Positions 6,980 to 14,464 of a stretch of DNA of 56,221 nucleotides are shown one piece after another. Position numbers and translations under genes: made by a program. Source of the stretch: a virus; IMG/VR virus record IMGVR_UViG_3300023184_000158, positions 1-56,221 of that record; one strand, written 5' to 3'. Position 1 is the stretch's first letter. Each line of letters starts with the position of its first letter. Below the pieces are notes generated by a model. The model saw nothing but the letters and a program-made list of their open reading frames with translations. It ran no database searches and had not been told where the DNA came from.

Positions 6980-7719
6980 ACTCCCTTTGACTTGCGTAGC
7001 AGCATGTTCGGGACAATGCCCTTGCGCAGGTAATGATCGGCATGTCCAGCCTCATGTGGCAGGATAGTCGATTCGAAGAATTTCGGCTTTGCCAAAGGCT
7101 GCGGCACAAAAGTCTCCACGTACTCCGGCTCCTGTGTCATTTCGGACTTGAGCAATGAATAATTGTCCTGTCGCCCAACTTCTTCGGGATAGACTGCCGA
7201 GGTGAAGAAGGATTTGCGAACCCCGCTCATTCCGGCAAAGCTCGCGGCCTTAATGTCTGGCTTGGAAACCGGAACGATCTTCTTGGGACTTGCTCCGCCT
7301 ACGACTCTTTTTCTCTCCACTTTGAAATCTCGATTGACCGGAGCATAACCAGCAGGGAGTGGTCCGTCTTCCTCGGGACTCAACTCTTTCGGCTTGATCG
7401 CACTCCTGACTTTTTCAACCACCTTCTTTCCGCCCTCAAAAAGCTGTCTTCCTACTTTGAACGCACCTGTTGCCCCCAAGGCCGCAACAGGTGCGGCCAA
7501 ATGCGGATTTAGCAGCGCATTGCCAACAGTCTCCGCTCCTTGGCGCATTCCGTCGGCAATCTCAGGTAACCCTGCCTTTTCCGTGATCTTGCCCATCGAA
7601 CCCGGATCCCAATCCTTGTTGAGCCCTTCGCCTCTTTGGTTGCTCTTCCTGAGTTCCAGCACGTGATCGACAAAAATCGCATCGCTGAACCACGCTTTCT
7701 TGTTCTGCATCAAATTCAT
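6976..7719 (-). CDS. Triple-tag protein next to portal, with HEAGH sequence
   Basis: A 247-residue protein with at least three copies of the aromatic tag: KKAWFSDAIFVDHV at residues 7-20, RKSFFTSAVYPEEV near 170, and KPKFFESTILPHEAGHADHY near 212-231. The last copy runs into HEAGH, which fits the HExxH pattern of zinc metallopeptidases, but no surrounding peptidase fold is obvious and it may be chance. The middle holds an Ala/Gly-rich hydrophobic stretch (LAAPVAALGATGAFKVG) followed by a basic segment. It lies directly downstream of the portal gene, with AAGGAGA before its ATG. That position and the tags shared with the plus-strand cluster suggest a virion-internal or scaffold-like role, by inference. 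Confidence 0.75.
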   Translation of the reverse strand: MNLMQNKKAWFSDAIFVDHVLELRKSNQRGEGLNKDWDPGSMGKITEKAGLPEIADGMRQGAETVGNALLNPHLAAPVAALGATGAFKVGRQLFEGGKKVVEKVRSAIKPKELSPEEDGPLPAGYAPVNRDFKVERKRVVGGASPKKIVPVSKPDIKAASFAGMSGVRKSFFTSAVYPEEVGRQDNYSLLKSEMTQEPEYVETFVPQPLAKPKFFESTILPHEAGHADHYLRKGIVPNMLLRKSKGV

Positions 7720-7744
7720 TTCCTGATCTCCTTGTTGATAGAGT

Positions 7745-9580
7745 TTACTTCTTTGGAGGGGGTGCGCCGCCCCCTTGTCCGGCTTGAGCCGCTATCTGCG
7801 CGAGAAGCTCGGGCGGGATTCCCCCCGGCGGCGCACCCGGAGGACCACCTGCACCCGGAGGGCCACCTGCACCGGGAGGCGCACCCGGAGGGCCACCTGC
7901 ACCGGGAGGGCCACCGGGAGGCGCCCCTTCTGCACCCGGAGGGCCACCGGGAGGCGCCCCTTCTGCACCGGGAGGCGCACCCGGAGGGCCACCTGCACCG
8001 GGAGGCGCCCCTTCTGCGCCCGGAGGACCACCACCAAAATCCCCCTGTCCATATTGTTGTGATTGCATTGCCATCATCTCCATCTGCTGCTTCATGTTGA
8101 CAATCTGCAACCAGATAGGATCGGCAATCGAATCCCCACCCTCTTCCTGAAGCAGTGGCGGAAGATTGCGACGGGCACGAATCTCGTTCTTGGTGCTCCA
8201 TTGTGATTCAAGCTGAAGGTTTGCCACGATGGTTCGCTCATCCTGCGGAGTGATTCCGTCAAAGATCAATGTAAGGTCGTCGTAATGAGGATGAATCAAC
8301 GACCTTGTCAACCAATCCGCATTGCTTTCCAGCAACGAGTACAATCCTTCCTCATTGATTGTTTCCGCAATTTCCCCAGTGGCATTTGCGCCACCAAACA
8401 ATGCTCCTTGGCTGGCTTTCTCCGAAAGGTTGAGTCGCGATGGATGCATGCCAAAGAATGCGCACTTGATTGATGCCATCAACCGAAAAAATTGCTCGAA
8501 CTGCATGTCGCTCGGGGTATTCGCAAGATCAAGCACTTGAGCTCGCATGTTTTCCGGTCCCGGCAAGACAGGCATCTTGCTCTTGGGAGTTCCGGCACCA
8601 CCTTGGCCAAGAATCTGACGCTCAAACGTGCTCAATCCTTCAGCGGAATAATCTCCCGAAAGCACAAGCATGCGCGACGGAAATCCGGGACGAAACAGAT
8701 CCTTGTTGAAGTTGAACATGTTCAGGAGCAAACTTGTTGCAGAAAGGGATTGCTCCAGCACGGATGTGCCGAAACCCCATCGGTTCAGTTCTCCAGAAGG
8801 GTTTGTCCATTCAACATCAATCTCTCCCTTGTTCCAGGCACCAACGATTTGTCCATCAACTTCCTGCACGTATTCGGCATCAGTGATGTCAATGGTGAGT
8901 CCAGTCTTCTGGGACCATTCCTCGCTCAGCATCATTCGCGCCACACGTTCATTGCTGATGCCACGTTTTGCCATCCACGGCATGATGACATAGAGAACCG
9001 GCAGGATTGTGTCACCCGGAAGGAGATAGAAATCGACAGGGCGACCTCGCTTGTCGCGTGAAACGACCATGGCCCGACGATCAATGACCAATTCTTCCTG
9101 CACGGAAACAGTCAGGAAATCCCTGAATGTCTTGTGATAGGTTGACACAGGGTTCTCAATCAGCTCTTCCATCTCCGCACATCTCCGGATGATGTCCGGA
9201 GTGCTTGAATCAAAGTTGGGATCGTCAAACCGGCGATGCACAACCCGCCAGCCACGTTGCTTTCCGGGGACAAAGATCTTTCTTGCCAGCCCCTTGACAT
9301 CTTCAATGCGTCTGGAGATGATGGCACGATCAATGAGACTTTCTCTGGCAACTGCCCTGAGCATTCCATATGGCGGAGTGTCAAGCGGCTTGCGCAACGT
9401 TCCCGGAGAAAAACTGACTTGAGCGACCGAAGGGCCGTAGTTTGAAAACCACTGTCCTCTTCGCCGCTCATTATCTTCCTTCATCTTGTCCATGTTCGCC
9501 TTGCTGAAGACTTCCTTGGGATCAAGTGCTGTTGATGTAGGATCAATAATGTTTCCAAAACCGTCTGCTTTTACTACCAT
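7745..9580 (-). CDS. Portal protein with Pro/Gly-rich C-terminal tail
   Basis: The 611-residue product is called as the portal, the dodecameric ring through which DNA enters and leaves the capsid. Position immediately after the large terminase, length, and sequence pattern support this: an N-terminal FSPGTLRKPLDTPPYGMLRA region, IDRAIISRRIEDVKGLAR, and the central WGFGTSVLEQSLSATSLLLNMFNFNKDLFRPG followed by an ASIKCAFFGMHPSRLNLSEKA segment typical of portal-family stems and crowns. Residues about 515-600 are an unusual PPGA/PPGG repeat tail, then a final PPPKK. AAGGAG precedes the ATG at 9580. No frameshift is visible. The repeats look like a flexible or collagen-like extension added to a normal portal. 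Confidence 0.88.
   Translation of the reverse strand: MVVKADGFGNIIDPTSTALDPKEVFSKANMDKMKEDNERRRGQWFSNYGPSVAQVSFSPGTLRKPLDTPPYGMLRAVARESLIDRAIISRRIEDVKGLARKIFVPGKQRGWRVVHRRFDDPNFDSSTPDIIRRCAEMEELIENPVSTYHKTFRDFLTVSVQEELVIDRRAMVVSRDKRGRPVDFYLLPGDTILPVLYVIMPWMAKRGISNERVARMMLSEEWSQKTGLTIDITDAEYVQEVDGQIVGAWNKGEIDVEWTNPSGELNRWGFGTSVLEQSLSATSLLLNMFNFNKDLFRPGFPSRMLVLSGDYSAEGLSTFERQILGQGGAGTPKSKMPVLPGPENMRAQVLDLANTPSDMQFEQFFRLMASIKCAFFGMHPSRLNLSEKASQGALFGGANATGEIAETINEEGLYSLLESNADWLTRSLIHPHYDDLTLIFDGITPQDERTIVANLQLESQWSTKNEIRARRNLPPLLQEEGGDSIADPIWLQIVNMKQQMEMMAMQSQQYGQGDFGGGPPGAEGAPPGAGGPPGAPPGAEGAPPGGPPGAEGAPPGGPPGAGGPPGAPPGAGGPPGAGGPPGAPPGGIPPELLAQIAAQAGQGGGAPPPKK
7820..8035. repeat. Pro/Gly/Ala-coding tandem repeats in portal gene
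   Basis: About 215 bp of short GC-rich units (variants of GGAGGCGCACCCGGAGGGCC on the plus strand) encode the PPGA, GAPPG and GAEG repeats of the portal C-terminus. Such a tract is prone to length change by slippage and to assembly error. Confidence 0.85.
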
Positions 9581-9593
9581 GTAGGTTATCTCC

Positions 9594-11255
9594 TTACACC
9601 ATCAGCACTTCGTCGAACATTTTTCTTGTGTTGCGCGAAACTTCCAATGACATTTCCAACGCATCGAGCATGTCGTCATTCTCGGATCTTGGGTACGTCA
9701 TGAGCTGATCGTAGAATTTGTGAAATTCCGGATGAACAATGACTGAACGGGTTTCATCCTCATTGAGCAATTCATCATCCTCGCCGGAAAGCTTCAGCAT
9801 GCGGATCTCGTCAGCTGTGCATCTGCGCAGGAAAATCTTTCCTTGTTCAAACAATGGAGACATGCCCTCGATGCGTATCTGTTTCTTCTTTTTTGCGTAA
9901 TGCTTGATCTCGCGAATGGGAAGCAATGATTTCTTCATGATCTGCTGTATGATGACATGTTGGAATCCGTTTCCTTCAATGCCATTCATCTGTATCGGAT
10001 ATGATTGATTCTGCTGGATAACCCTGTTCAATTGATTTGCCACATCCATTCGCTGATTCACTATATCAAAAACGACAATATCCTGATCGGCTGTCTTGCC
10101 AATCATGACAAGAGAGAAGAAGTCTGCAGCGTCATCCTTGCCAACGGTCCAGTCAACGCCGGTGAAGAATGTCAATGCCTTTCCGCGAAAAAACCATCGC
10201 TTGCTTGATGGCCGATATCCGAGATCGTTGGCGTCATACCATTGTATCCACGAACTCCTGAATGTCCGCGAGGTATCATCACGCGGATCGTTCATGTACT
10301 CCTTCTGAAATGCCAGGACATTCTTGGCGCGGATTGCACGTAATCGCTCAAGGGAGAATCGTTCAGGCCATAATGGAGCCTGATGCTTGTTGCCTTCCTC
10401 ATCCTGCTTGGTAATGATTGCCTGATATCTTCTTGTAACGTACAGATCAGGACGGGCAAGCATCTGGTTCAAGAGCGAACCATAATGAAGCACCGTCCCG
10501 ACAAGAATGATCTGTCCGACTGGAGGAGGTTCAATCATTGGTTCCACTGCCGAGTCCCACCATGAGGCGAGCTTCTGCCTCTGTATTGATGTGTCAACCA
10601 GCTCGTCATTCTCAAGATCGTCAGCAATGACCAAGTCAGGTCTCCTGAATCCAAACCTGAGACCTCGCAACGGGTTGTTTGCCATTCGGGCAAGGATTTT
10701 TGCGCGATCCTCAAGTTCATTGCCCCATTTGTTGTTGATCTTGTCCCACTTGCGGAATCCAATGACAAACTCCTCGTCGGTCCACTTTTCCTTCTCTCCA
10801 CGAGCTGCGCCGTCAAAGTTGTCCCAATCACGGCCAAGGACGATGCCCCAGTCGTTGACAAGTTTGTCGTTCATCTCGAACTCTTCCTTGATGTTCCGGG
10901 AATGAGATGTAGAGATACGCGCAATATCGGAAATAATGACCACAAAGAATTTTCTTTGTGTCACAAGTGACCAGATGACATACAGAAATGTAATCAATGT
11001 TGACTTGCTATGATTTCTTGGAGCGGCAATGACAAGGGTATTCAAGTTCTCCTTGCCTTGCCATTCCTCTTCATTCTTGTGCGTGGCAAGATCAATGATG
11101 TCCTTGTGGAAATCCGGAGACGCTTGGAACCAGTATTTGGGGAAATAGATGCGTCCAAACTCGAATGGATCATCAATGGTGCGCTGGATACGCCACTTTC
11201 TCAAGCCATCTTCAAGCAGGAGAGGTGCCGGGGCCTCCAGAACGGAACTTGTCAT
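9594..11255 (-). CDS. terL: Terminase large subunit
   Basis: TerL is the packaging motor: an N-terminal ATPase drives DNA into the prohead and a C-terminal RNase-H-like nuclease cuts the concatemer. The 553 residues show a Walker A variant APRNHSKST (about 76-84; most relatives have PRGxxKST), a Walker B PDLVIADDLEND (about 202-213) and a coupling motif ILVGTVLHYG. The nuclease part carries FTGVDWTVGKDD (about 365) and SENDDMLDALEMS near residue 525, the first and last catalytic aspartates. The start overlaps the small subunit gene by four bases (ATGA). It is followed by the portal gene after 13 bases. The family assignment is very secure. The Asn and Ser in the P-loop are unusual but the Lys and Ser/Thr remain. 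Confidence 0.96.
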   Translation of the reverse strand: MTSSVLEAPAPLLLEDGLRKWRIQRTIDDPFEFGRIYFPKYWFQASPDFHKDIIDLATHKNEEEWQGKENLNTLVIAAPRNHSKSTLITFLYVIWSLVTQRKFFVVIISDIARISTSHSRNIKEEFEMNDKLVNDWGIVLGRDWDNFDGAARGEKEKWTDEEFVIGFRKWDKINNKWGNELEDRAKILARMANNPLRGLRFGFRRPDLVIADDLENDELVDTSIQRQKLASWWDSAVEPMIEPPPVGQIILVGTVLHYGSLLNQMLARPDLYVTRRYQAIITKQDEEGNKHQAPLWPERFSLERLRAIRAKNVLAFQKEYMNDPRDDTSRTFRSSWIQWYDANDLGYRPSSKRWFFRGKALTFFTGVDWTVGKDDAADFFSLVMIGKTADQDIVVFDIVNQRMDVANQLNRVIQQNQSYPIQMNGIEGNGFQHVIIQQIMKKSLLPIREIKHYAKKKKQIRIEGMSPLFEQGKIFLRRCTADEIRMLKLSGEDDELLNEDETRSVIVHPEFHKFYDQLMTYPRSENDDMLDALEMSLEVSRNTRKMFDEVLMV

Positions 11256-12361
11256 GACATGTTCACCGGAATAATTTCGGATATCCCGAGACGGTCTTTC
11301 AGCCGGTTCTGCCGTTGCTGCTCTGGCTCAAGAATGAAATCGGCATACAGTCCAGCGCGTTCGCATTCCATGTACATGTCACGGATGACGAGGGCAATCC
11401 TTCGGGTGTGCTCATCATCGCCCTCTCCCGACTTCTTCTCCCACGCAAGTGCCATCTTGGCCTGTGGAGAATTGGGAGGGTATGCGTTTCCCATGGAAAG
11501 ATTATTGTTTTCTACCTTGACATTCACCGACCCTGCCGCTTGTTCGACGGGTGTCAGCCCGGTCACAGAGCTGAGCATGCGGTCGATCAAGCCGCCAAGC
11601 TTTGCCAATGACTCGGGACTGGCGTCATCGCGCAGATTGGACACCGCCTTTGCAAACCATGCGAGTCCGTCAATACCCGCTTGCTTGCGCTTCATGATCT
11701 GCCAGTCGCGAAGCCGTTCTTCCTCAAGGGCCAGTTTCTCGGCAACCTTGCTTGCCTGCTCCGTGCGATACGATTCCCGCGCCTCAACCCATCTGCCTTT
11801 TCTTGCGTGGAGGCTGATCAACGGAGCGGCGATGTTGCATTCGTTTGCAATCGCACTGTATGACCATCCTCCATACACATACAGCAGCTTGACCAAATGC
11901 CAATCGATATCGGGCCTTCCCTTTTCGTGGCCTTTCCTGATAGCCAACGCAAGCTGAAAGGCAGACTCCTCTGCGGTCATCGGCGTTTCCCCTGGGGTTC
12001 CATCAGGGAAATCGTTATAGATTGCACCACCCGTATCTTCTATGGGCGTGAGGACATCCGTTTCCTCTTCGTTGTCAATCCACTGGCTAGGGTCTTCGGA
12101 TTCATTCTTTGCCACGCGCTTTGCTTGCGGGGGTTTTGGCGCACGAACGGATCTTCTATTCTCAAATCCTGTCAAGATGGGAATGGACGGCATGATGTCG
12201 TACTCTTCCATCTTGGAGTCCATGTTTTTTCTTGTCTTTTTTGCGCCAAGGGAATTTGAATTGTCAACAAGGTCTTTGGTGACTTTTCTTCGATACTCAT
12301 CTTGCACAATCTGCGCAATTGATTCAATTGGGTTTTTAGGAATAAGATCGTCGATTGCCAT
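11252..12361 (-). CDS. terS: Terminase small subunit, long form
   Basis: The small terminase subunit recognises phage DNA and regulates the large subunit. Identification rests on its position directly upstream of TerL with an ATGA overlap, and on a helix-turn-helix-like segment LLYVYGGWSYSAIANECNIA followed by the HARKGRW stretch (about residues 150-185). A charged helical C-terminal half probably makes the oligomer. At 369 residues it is about twice the usual TerS length; roughly 140 N-terminal residues are acidic and low in structure. I chose ATG at 12361, which has GAGGTG six bases upstream, over a GTG at 12373. The call is good from context, though no specific family is recalled. Confidence 0.82.
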   Translation of the reverse strand: MAIDDLIPKNPIESIAQIVQDEYRRKVTKDLVDNSNSLGAKKTRKNMDSKMEEYDIMPSIPILTGFENRRSVRAPKPPQAKRVAKNESEDPSQWIDNEEETDVLTPIEDTGGAIYNDFPDGTPGETPMTAEESAFQLALAIRKGHEKGRPDIDWHLVKLLYVYGGWSYSAIANECNIAAPLISLHARKGRWVEARESYRTEQASKVAEKLALEEERLRDWQIMKRKQAGIDGLAWFAKAVSNLRDDASPESLAKLGGLIDRMLSSVTGLTPVEQAAGSVNVKVENNNLSMGNAYPPNSPQAKMALAWEKKSGEGDDEHTRRIALVIRDMYMECERAGLYADFILEPEQQRQNRLKDRLGISEIIPVNMS

Positions 12362-12418
12362 GAAGCACCTCACTTCAAGTATACATGTTTTTGATGAATA
12401 TGTTTTGTTTTTCGCAAT

Positions 12419-12760
12419 CTAGACAATTTCCATCTCTGATTTGTCAAGCTCACTCTTTGCAGCAGCAAACAAGTCAATGCCTGCAGCGCCCGTGACTTGC
12501 AAAAGATACATCATGGTTTTGCCAATGGATTCCTGAAAATGATTCTTCTGGAATTTCATGGCGTTTGTGGTAGGAATATTGTCCTCCAACGCGATGTTGA
12601 TCTTCTCCTTGAGCCAGAGGTACTCGCTTGCCACGGTAATATGCTGGATGGCAAGCAGCAAATCCCTTTGCATGCAGGAAACACCCAACGCCCCATTTCT
12701 CTTGGGATACAATCGTCTTCTTTGCGCTTCCTCAAATGCCCTCAGGCTCATGTTGGACAT
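12419..12760 (-). CDS. Hypothetical helical protein
   Basis: A 113-residue protein with no recognised motif. It reads MSNMSLRAFEEAQRRRLYPK at the start and is predominantly helical, with a hydrophobic patch MMYLLQVTGAAGIDLFAAA in the C-terminal third. It starts with a one-base TAATG overlap on the upstream gene, so it is translationally coupled. It sits in a run of small genes between the resolvase and the small terminase. About 57 bases separate it from the TerS start and contain only AT-rich sequence. The function is unknown. Confidence 0.7.
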   Translation of the reverse strand: MSNMSLRAFEEAQRRRLYPKRNGALGVSCMQRDLLLAIQHITVASEYLWLKEKINIALEDNIPTTNAMKFQKNHFQESIGKTMMYLLQVTGAAGIDLFAAAKSELDKSEMEIV

Positions 12761-13290
12761 TACGAATTGCCCAAGACCGAAGGAAGAGAAACGGCGGCTT
12801 TCTTTCGCCTGCCAATTTGCGAAGCAATCATTGCATTCTTCTGTACGCGCTGGCTGTGATCATACTGCGTGACCCATCGTATGCCGGGGTGATTGCTCTC
12901 CAGCACCACCTGGACGATCTTGATGCACGTATTGAGCCCTTCTTCGGTGTCGACAAAGGAAGGTGGCACATCAACGTTGAAATTGACCGTTGCGGATTCC
13001 TTGTCAACATTCGGCACCTCCACCTCTGTCCACATGGTCCAGTCAAATCCGCCAGGCTTTCCTTCCTTGTCTTCATGACGAATTGCCAAGACCGAATACC
13101 TGACCTTGGCGTTTCCCCCTTCCGGAAGATTGATGATCCGGGAGACTGTGGTTCGCCGAAACCACCACTCGTCACCCGGTGTCAACCACATGATCGGCCG
13201 ATCCTCAAATTCCGGATGCTTGGGAATATCTATCTGGACAAACCGTTCTCCGTATACAGGAATCTCATCCTGATCATTGGCATCATTCAT
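12760..13290 (-). CDS. Hypothetical beta-rich protein
   Basis: A 176-residue product taken from ATG at 13290 (MNDANDQDEIPVYGERFVQI), which overlaps the upstream stop by eight bases; a longer reading from 13341 would overlap it by about 59. It contains WLTPGDEWWFRRTTVSRIIN, a mixed beta segment, and ends with the basic stretch QIGRRKKAAVSL. Its composition would suit a single-stranded-DNA-binding or other replication accessory protein, but no family signature was found. The tight coupling to flanking genes shows it is real. Confidence 0.72.
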   Translation of the reverse strand: MNDANDQDEIPVYGERFVQIDIPKHPEFEDRPIMWLTPGDEWWFRRTTVSRIINLPEGGNAKVRYSVLAIRHEDKEGKPGGFDWTMWTEVEVPNVDKESATVNFNVDVPPSFVDTEEGLNTCIKIVQVVLESNHPGIRWVTQYDHSQRVQKNAMIASQIGRRKKAAVSLPSVLGNS

Positions 13291-13729
13291 GATCTTGTGT
13301 CTCAATTGGATTTTCGTTCGTGATCTTGCGAACCAGAGCAAGCAAATCCTGAGCTTCTTGGGAAAGGGTTACCTTTGTGACTCCAGTCATCTCGTCAAAC
13401 AACGAAAGCATCTGGCCAAGAAGAATGATCGGATCTTGCGTATTCAACGCAATTGCCGCACGAAGTGCCCGTTGTGTCTGGATCCATTGCTGAAGACGGG
13501 ACTGCTGCGCCATCTTCATGTTCCGGGCATGGATTGCCTTGTGTCGCCACGACTGGTACGTATCATCGCTTTCATTCAACTTGGACTTGCGGTTATCGTC
13601 AGTAAGCTGGGCGCGGATCTTTCCCAGCTCTTCGCGCAATGTCAAGAGACGGTTCTGTGCATCCGAAATGGTTTTTGGCTCATCGATGAGACGGTTCTCA
13701 AACGTTTGTGATGGAATATTGCGTGACAT
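13283..13729 (-). CDS. Hypothetical helical protein
   Basis: A 148-residue product starting at ATG 13729, which is preceded by AAGGAGA; an earlier in-frame start at 13837 would overlap the resolvase gene by about 94 bases. It is charged and helical (ISDAQNRLLTLREELGKIRA) with coiled-coil character near residues 20-45. It lies 14 bases after the RuvC-like gene and overlaps the following gene by eight bases, so the four genes from the resolvase to 12419 appear to form one transcription unit. No function can be assigned. Confidence 0.7.
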   Translation of the reverse strand: MSRNIPSQTFENRLIDEPKTISDAQNRLLTLREELGKIRAQLTDDNRKSKLNESDDTYQSWRHKAIHARNMKMAQQSRLQQWIQTQRALRAAIALNTQDPIILLGQMLSLFDEMTGVTKVTLSQEAQDLLALVRKITNENPIETQDHE

Positions 13730-13743
13730 AAGGTTCTCCTTGA

Positions 13744-14442
13744 TTATGATTTCGCACGAGATTTTGATTGTGAGCGTCCGGAGCCAACGATTGGTTGATA
13801 TTTCCTTAATAATATCTCTTGCCTTTGCATCCGGCAAATCACTTCGCCTATTGCAATTGCATCACAAACGTTCGAATTGATTATATCAGGTTTTTTCTGA
13901 TATCTCGGCAATTCTATTCCCGATGCAGTCAGGATCATCTGCACGGCTTCCTTTGATGCCGTTGACGAACCACACATGATCGTCTTGACGTGATTGGTCG
14001 AGAATTCGGTGTATGTAATGTCATTTTGGCCGCAGACATACATGGTGATCCACCGGATACCCGCCAATGCTTCCACAGTGGCAATGCTTGAGTTCTGCTT
14101 GCCACGGGCAAAAGGGTGGCTTTCTCCAATCACCAGATCGACATCATGCTGGTCAATAAGGGAAGAGATCCATTTGCCGTATGCAACACAACGCTTCTGT
14201 TGTGTCCAGTTCTGACTGAGAGTGAGCGCCAACCCTACGTTGCACCCATCGGTGTTCATGACAGGAATGTACCGCCCTTCTACAAAAAGGGCGGCACCGC
14301 TATCGTTCAAACTCTGATCAACACAAAGGATGCGGTTGATCTCGGTCCATTCCTTTTTTGAGGAATGAAGCGCCGGAAGGGTAATGTCCGGCGTTGACGA
14401 TTTTTTTCGTGTTGGATAAAGATTTGTCTTATGCCGATACAT
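13744..14442 (-). CDS. RuvC-like Holliday junction resolvase
   Basis: The 232-residue product shows the RNase-H-fold pattern of RuvC resolvases, which cut four-way DNA junctions. Acidic residues are correctly placed: Asp in RILCVDQSLNDSG (about 38-50), Glu in DLVIGESHPFARG (about 100-112), and Asp in NVCDAIAIGEVIC (about 187-199). A KTIMCGSSTASKEAV segment corresponds to the family's conserved K-G-A-K region. An N-terminal basic extension of about 35 residues precedes the first strand. In phages these enzymes remove branches from replicating DNA before packaging, which fits its place between replication and terminase genes. GAGG precedes the ATG. The call is confident at superfamily level. 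Confidence 0.87.
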   Translation of the reverse strand: MYRHKTNLYPTRKKSSTPDITLPALHSSKKEWTEINRILCVDQSLNDSGAALFVEGRYIPVMNTDGCNVGLALTLSQNWTQQKRCVAYGKWISSLIDQHDVDLVIGESHPFARGKQNSSIATVEALAGIRWITMYVCGQNDITYTEFSTNHVKTIMCGSSTASKEAVQMILTASGIELPRYQKKPDIINSNVCDAIAIGEVICRMQRQEILLRKYQPIVGSGRSQSKSRAKS

Positions 14443-14464
14443 GAATCCTCACGAAACAACTGTA

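Noticed and set aside
7636-8100. A His/Pro/Glu-rich 154-residue plus-strand frame and other frames over the portal repeat tract
   Set aside because: Short GC-rich tandem repeats keep several frames open by chance; the portal frame explains the DNA.
8285-9061. Plus-strand open frames opposite the portal gene, up to 189 residues
   Set aside because: They mirror the portal gene in antisense, have no ribosome sites in the right place and no recognisable protein pattern.
9143-9172. QWFSNYGPSV-like segment of the portal as another tag copy
   Set aside because: The portal segment RGQWFSNYGPSV near its N-terminus has WF and P but lacks the basic-x-Ser lead and spacing of the tag, so I did not count it.
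11010-11957. A 315-residue plus-strand open frame opposite terminase genes
   Set aside because: It spans the TerL/TerS junction in antisense. Its sequence is Ser/Arg-rich shadow and lacks any family feature.
12378-12418. Possible promoter with TATACT before the small terminase gene
   Set aside because: The minus-10 is only about 17 bases from the start codon, leaving no room for the ribosome site, and no minus-35 is visible.
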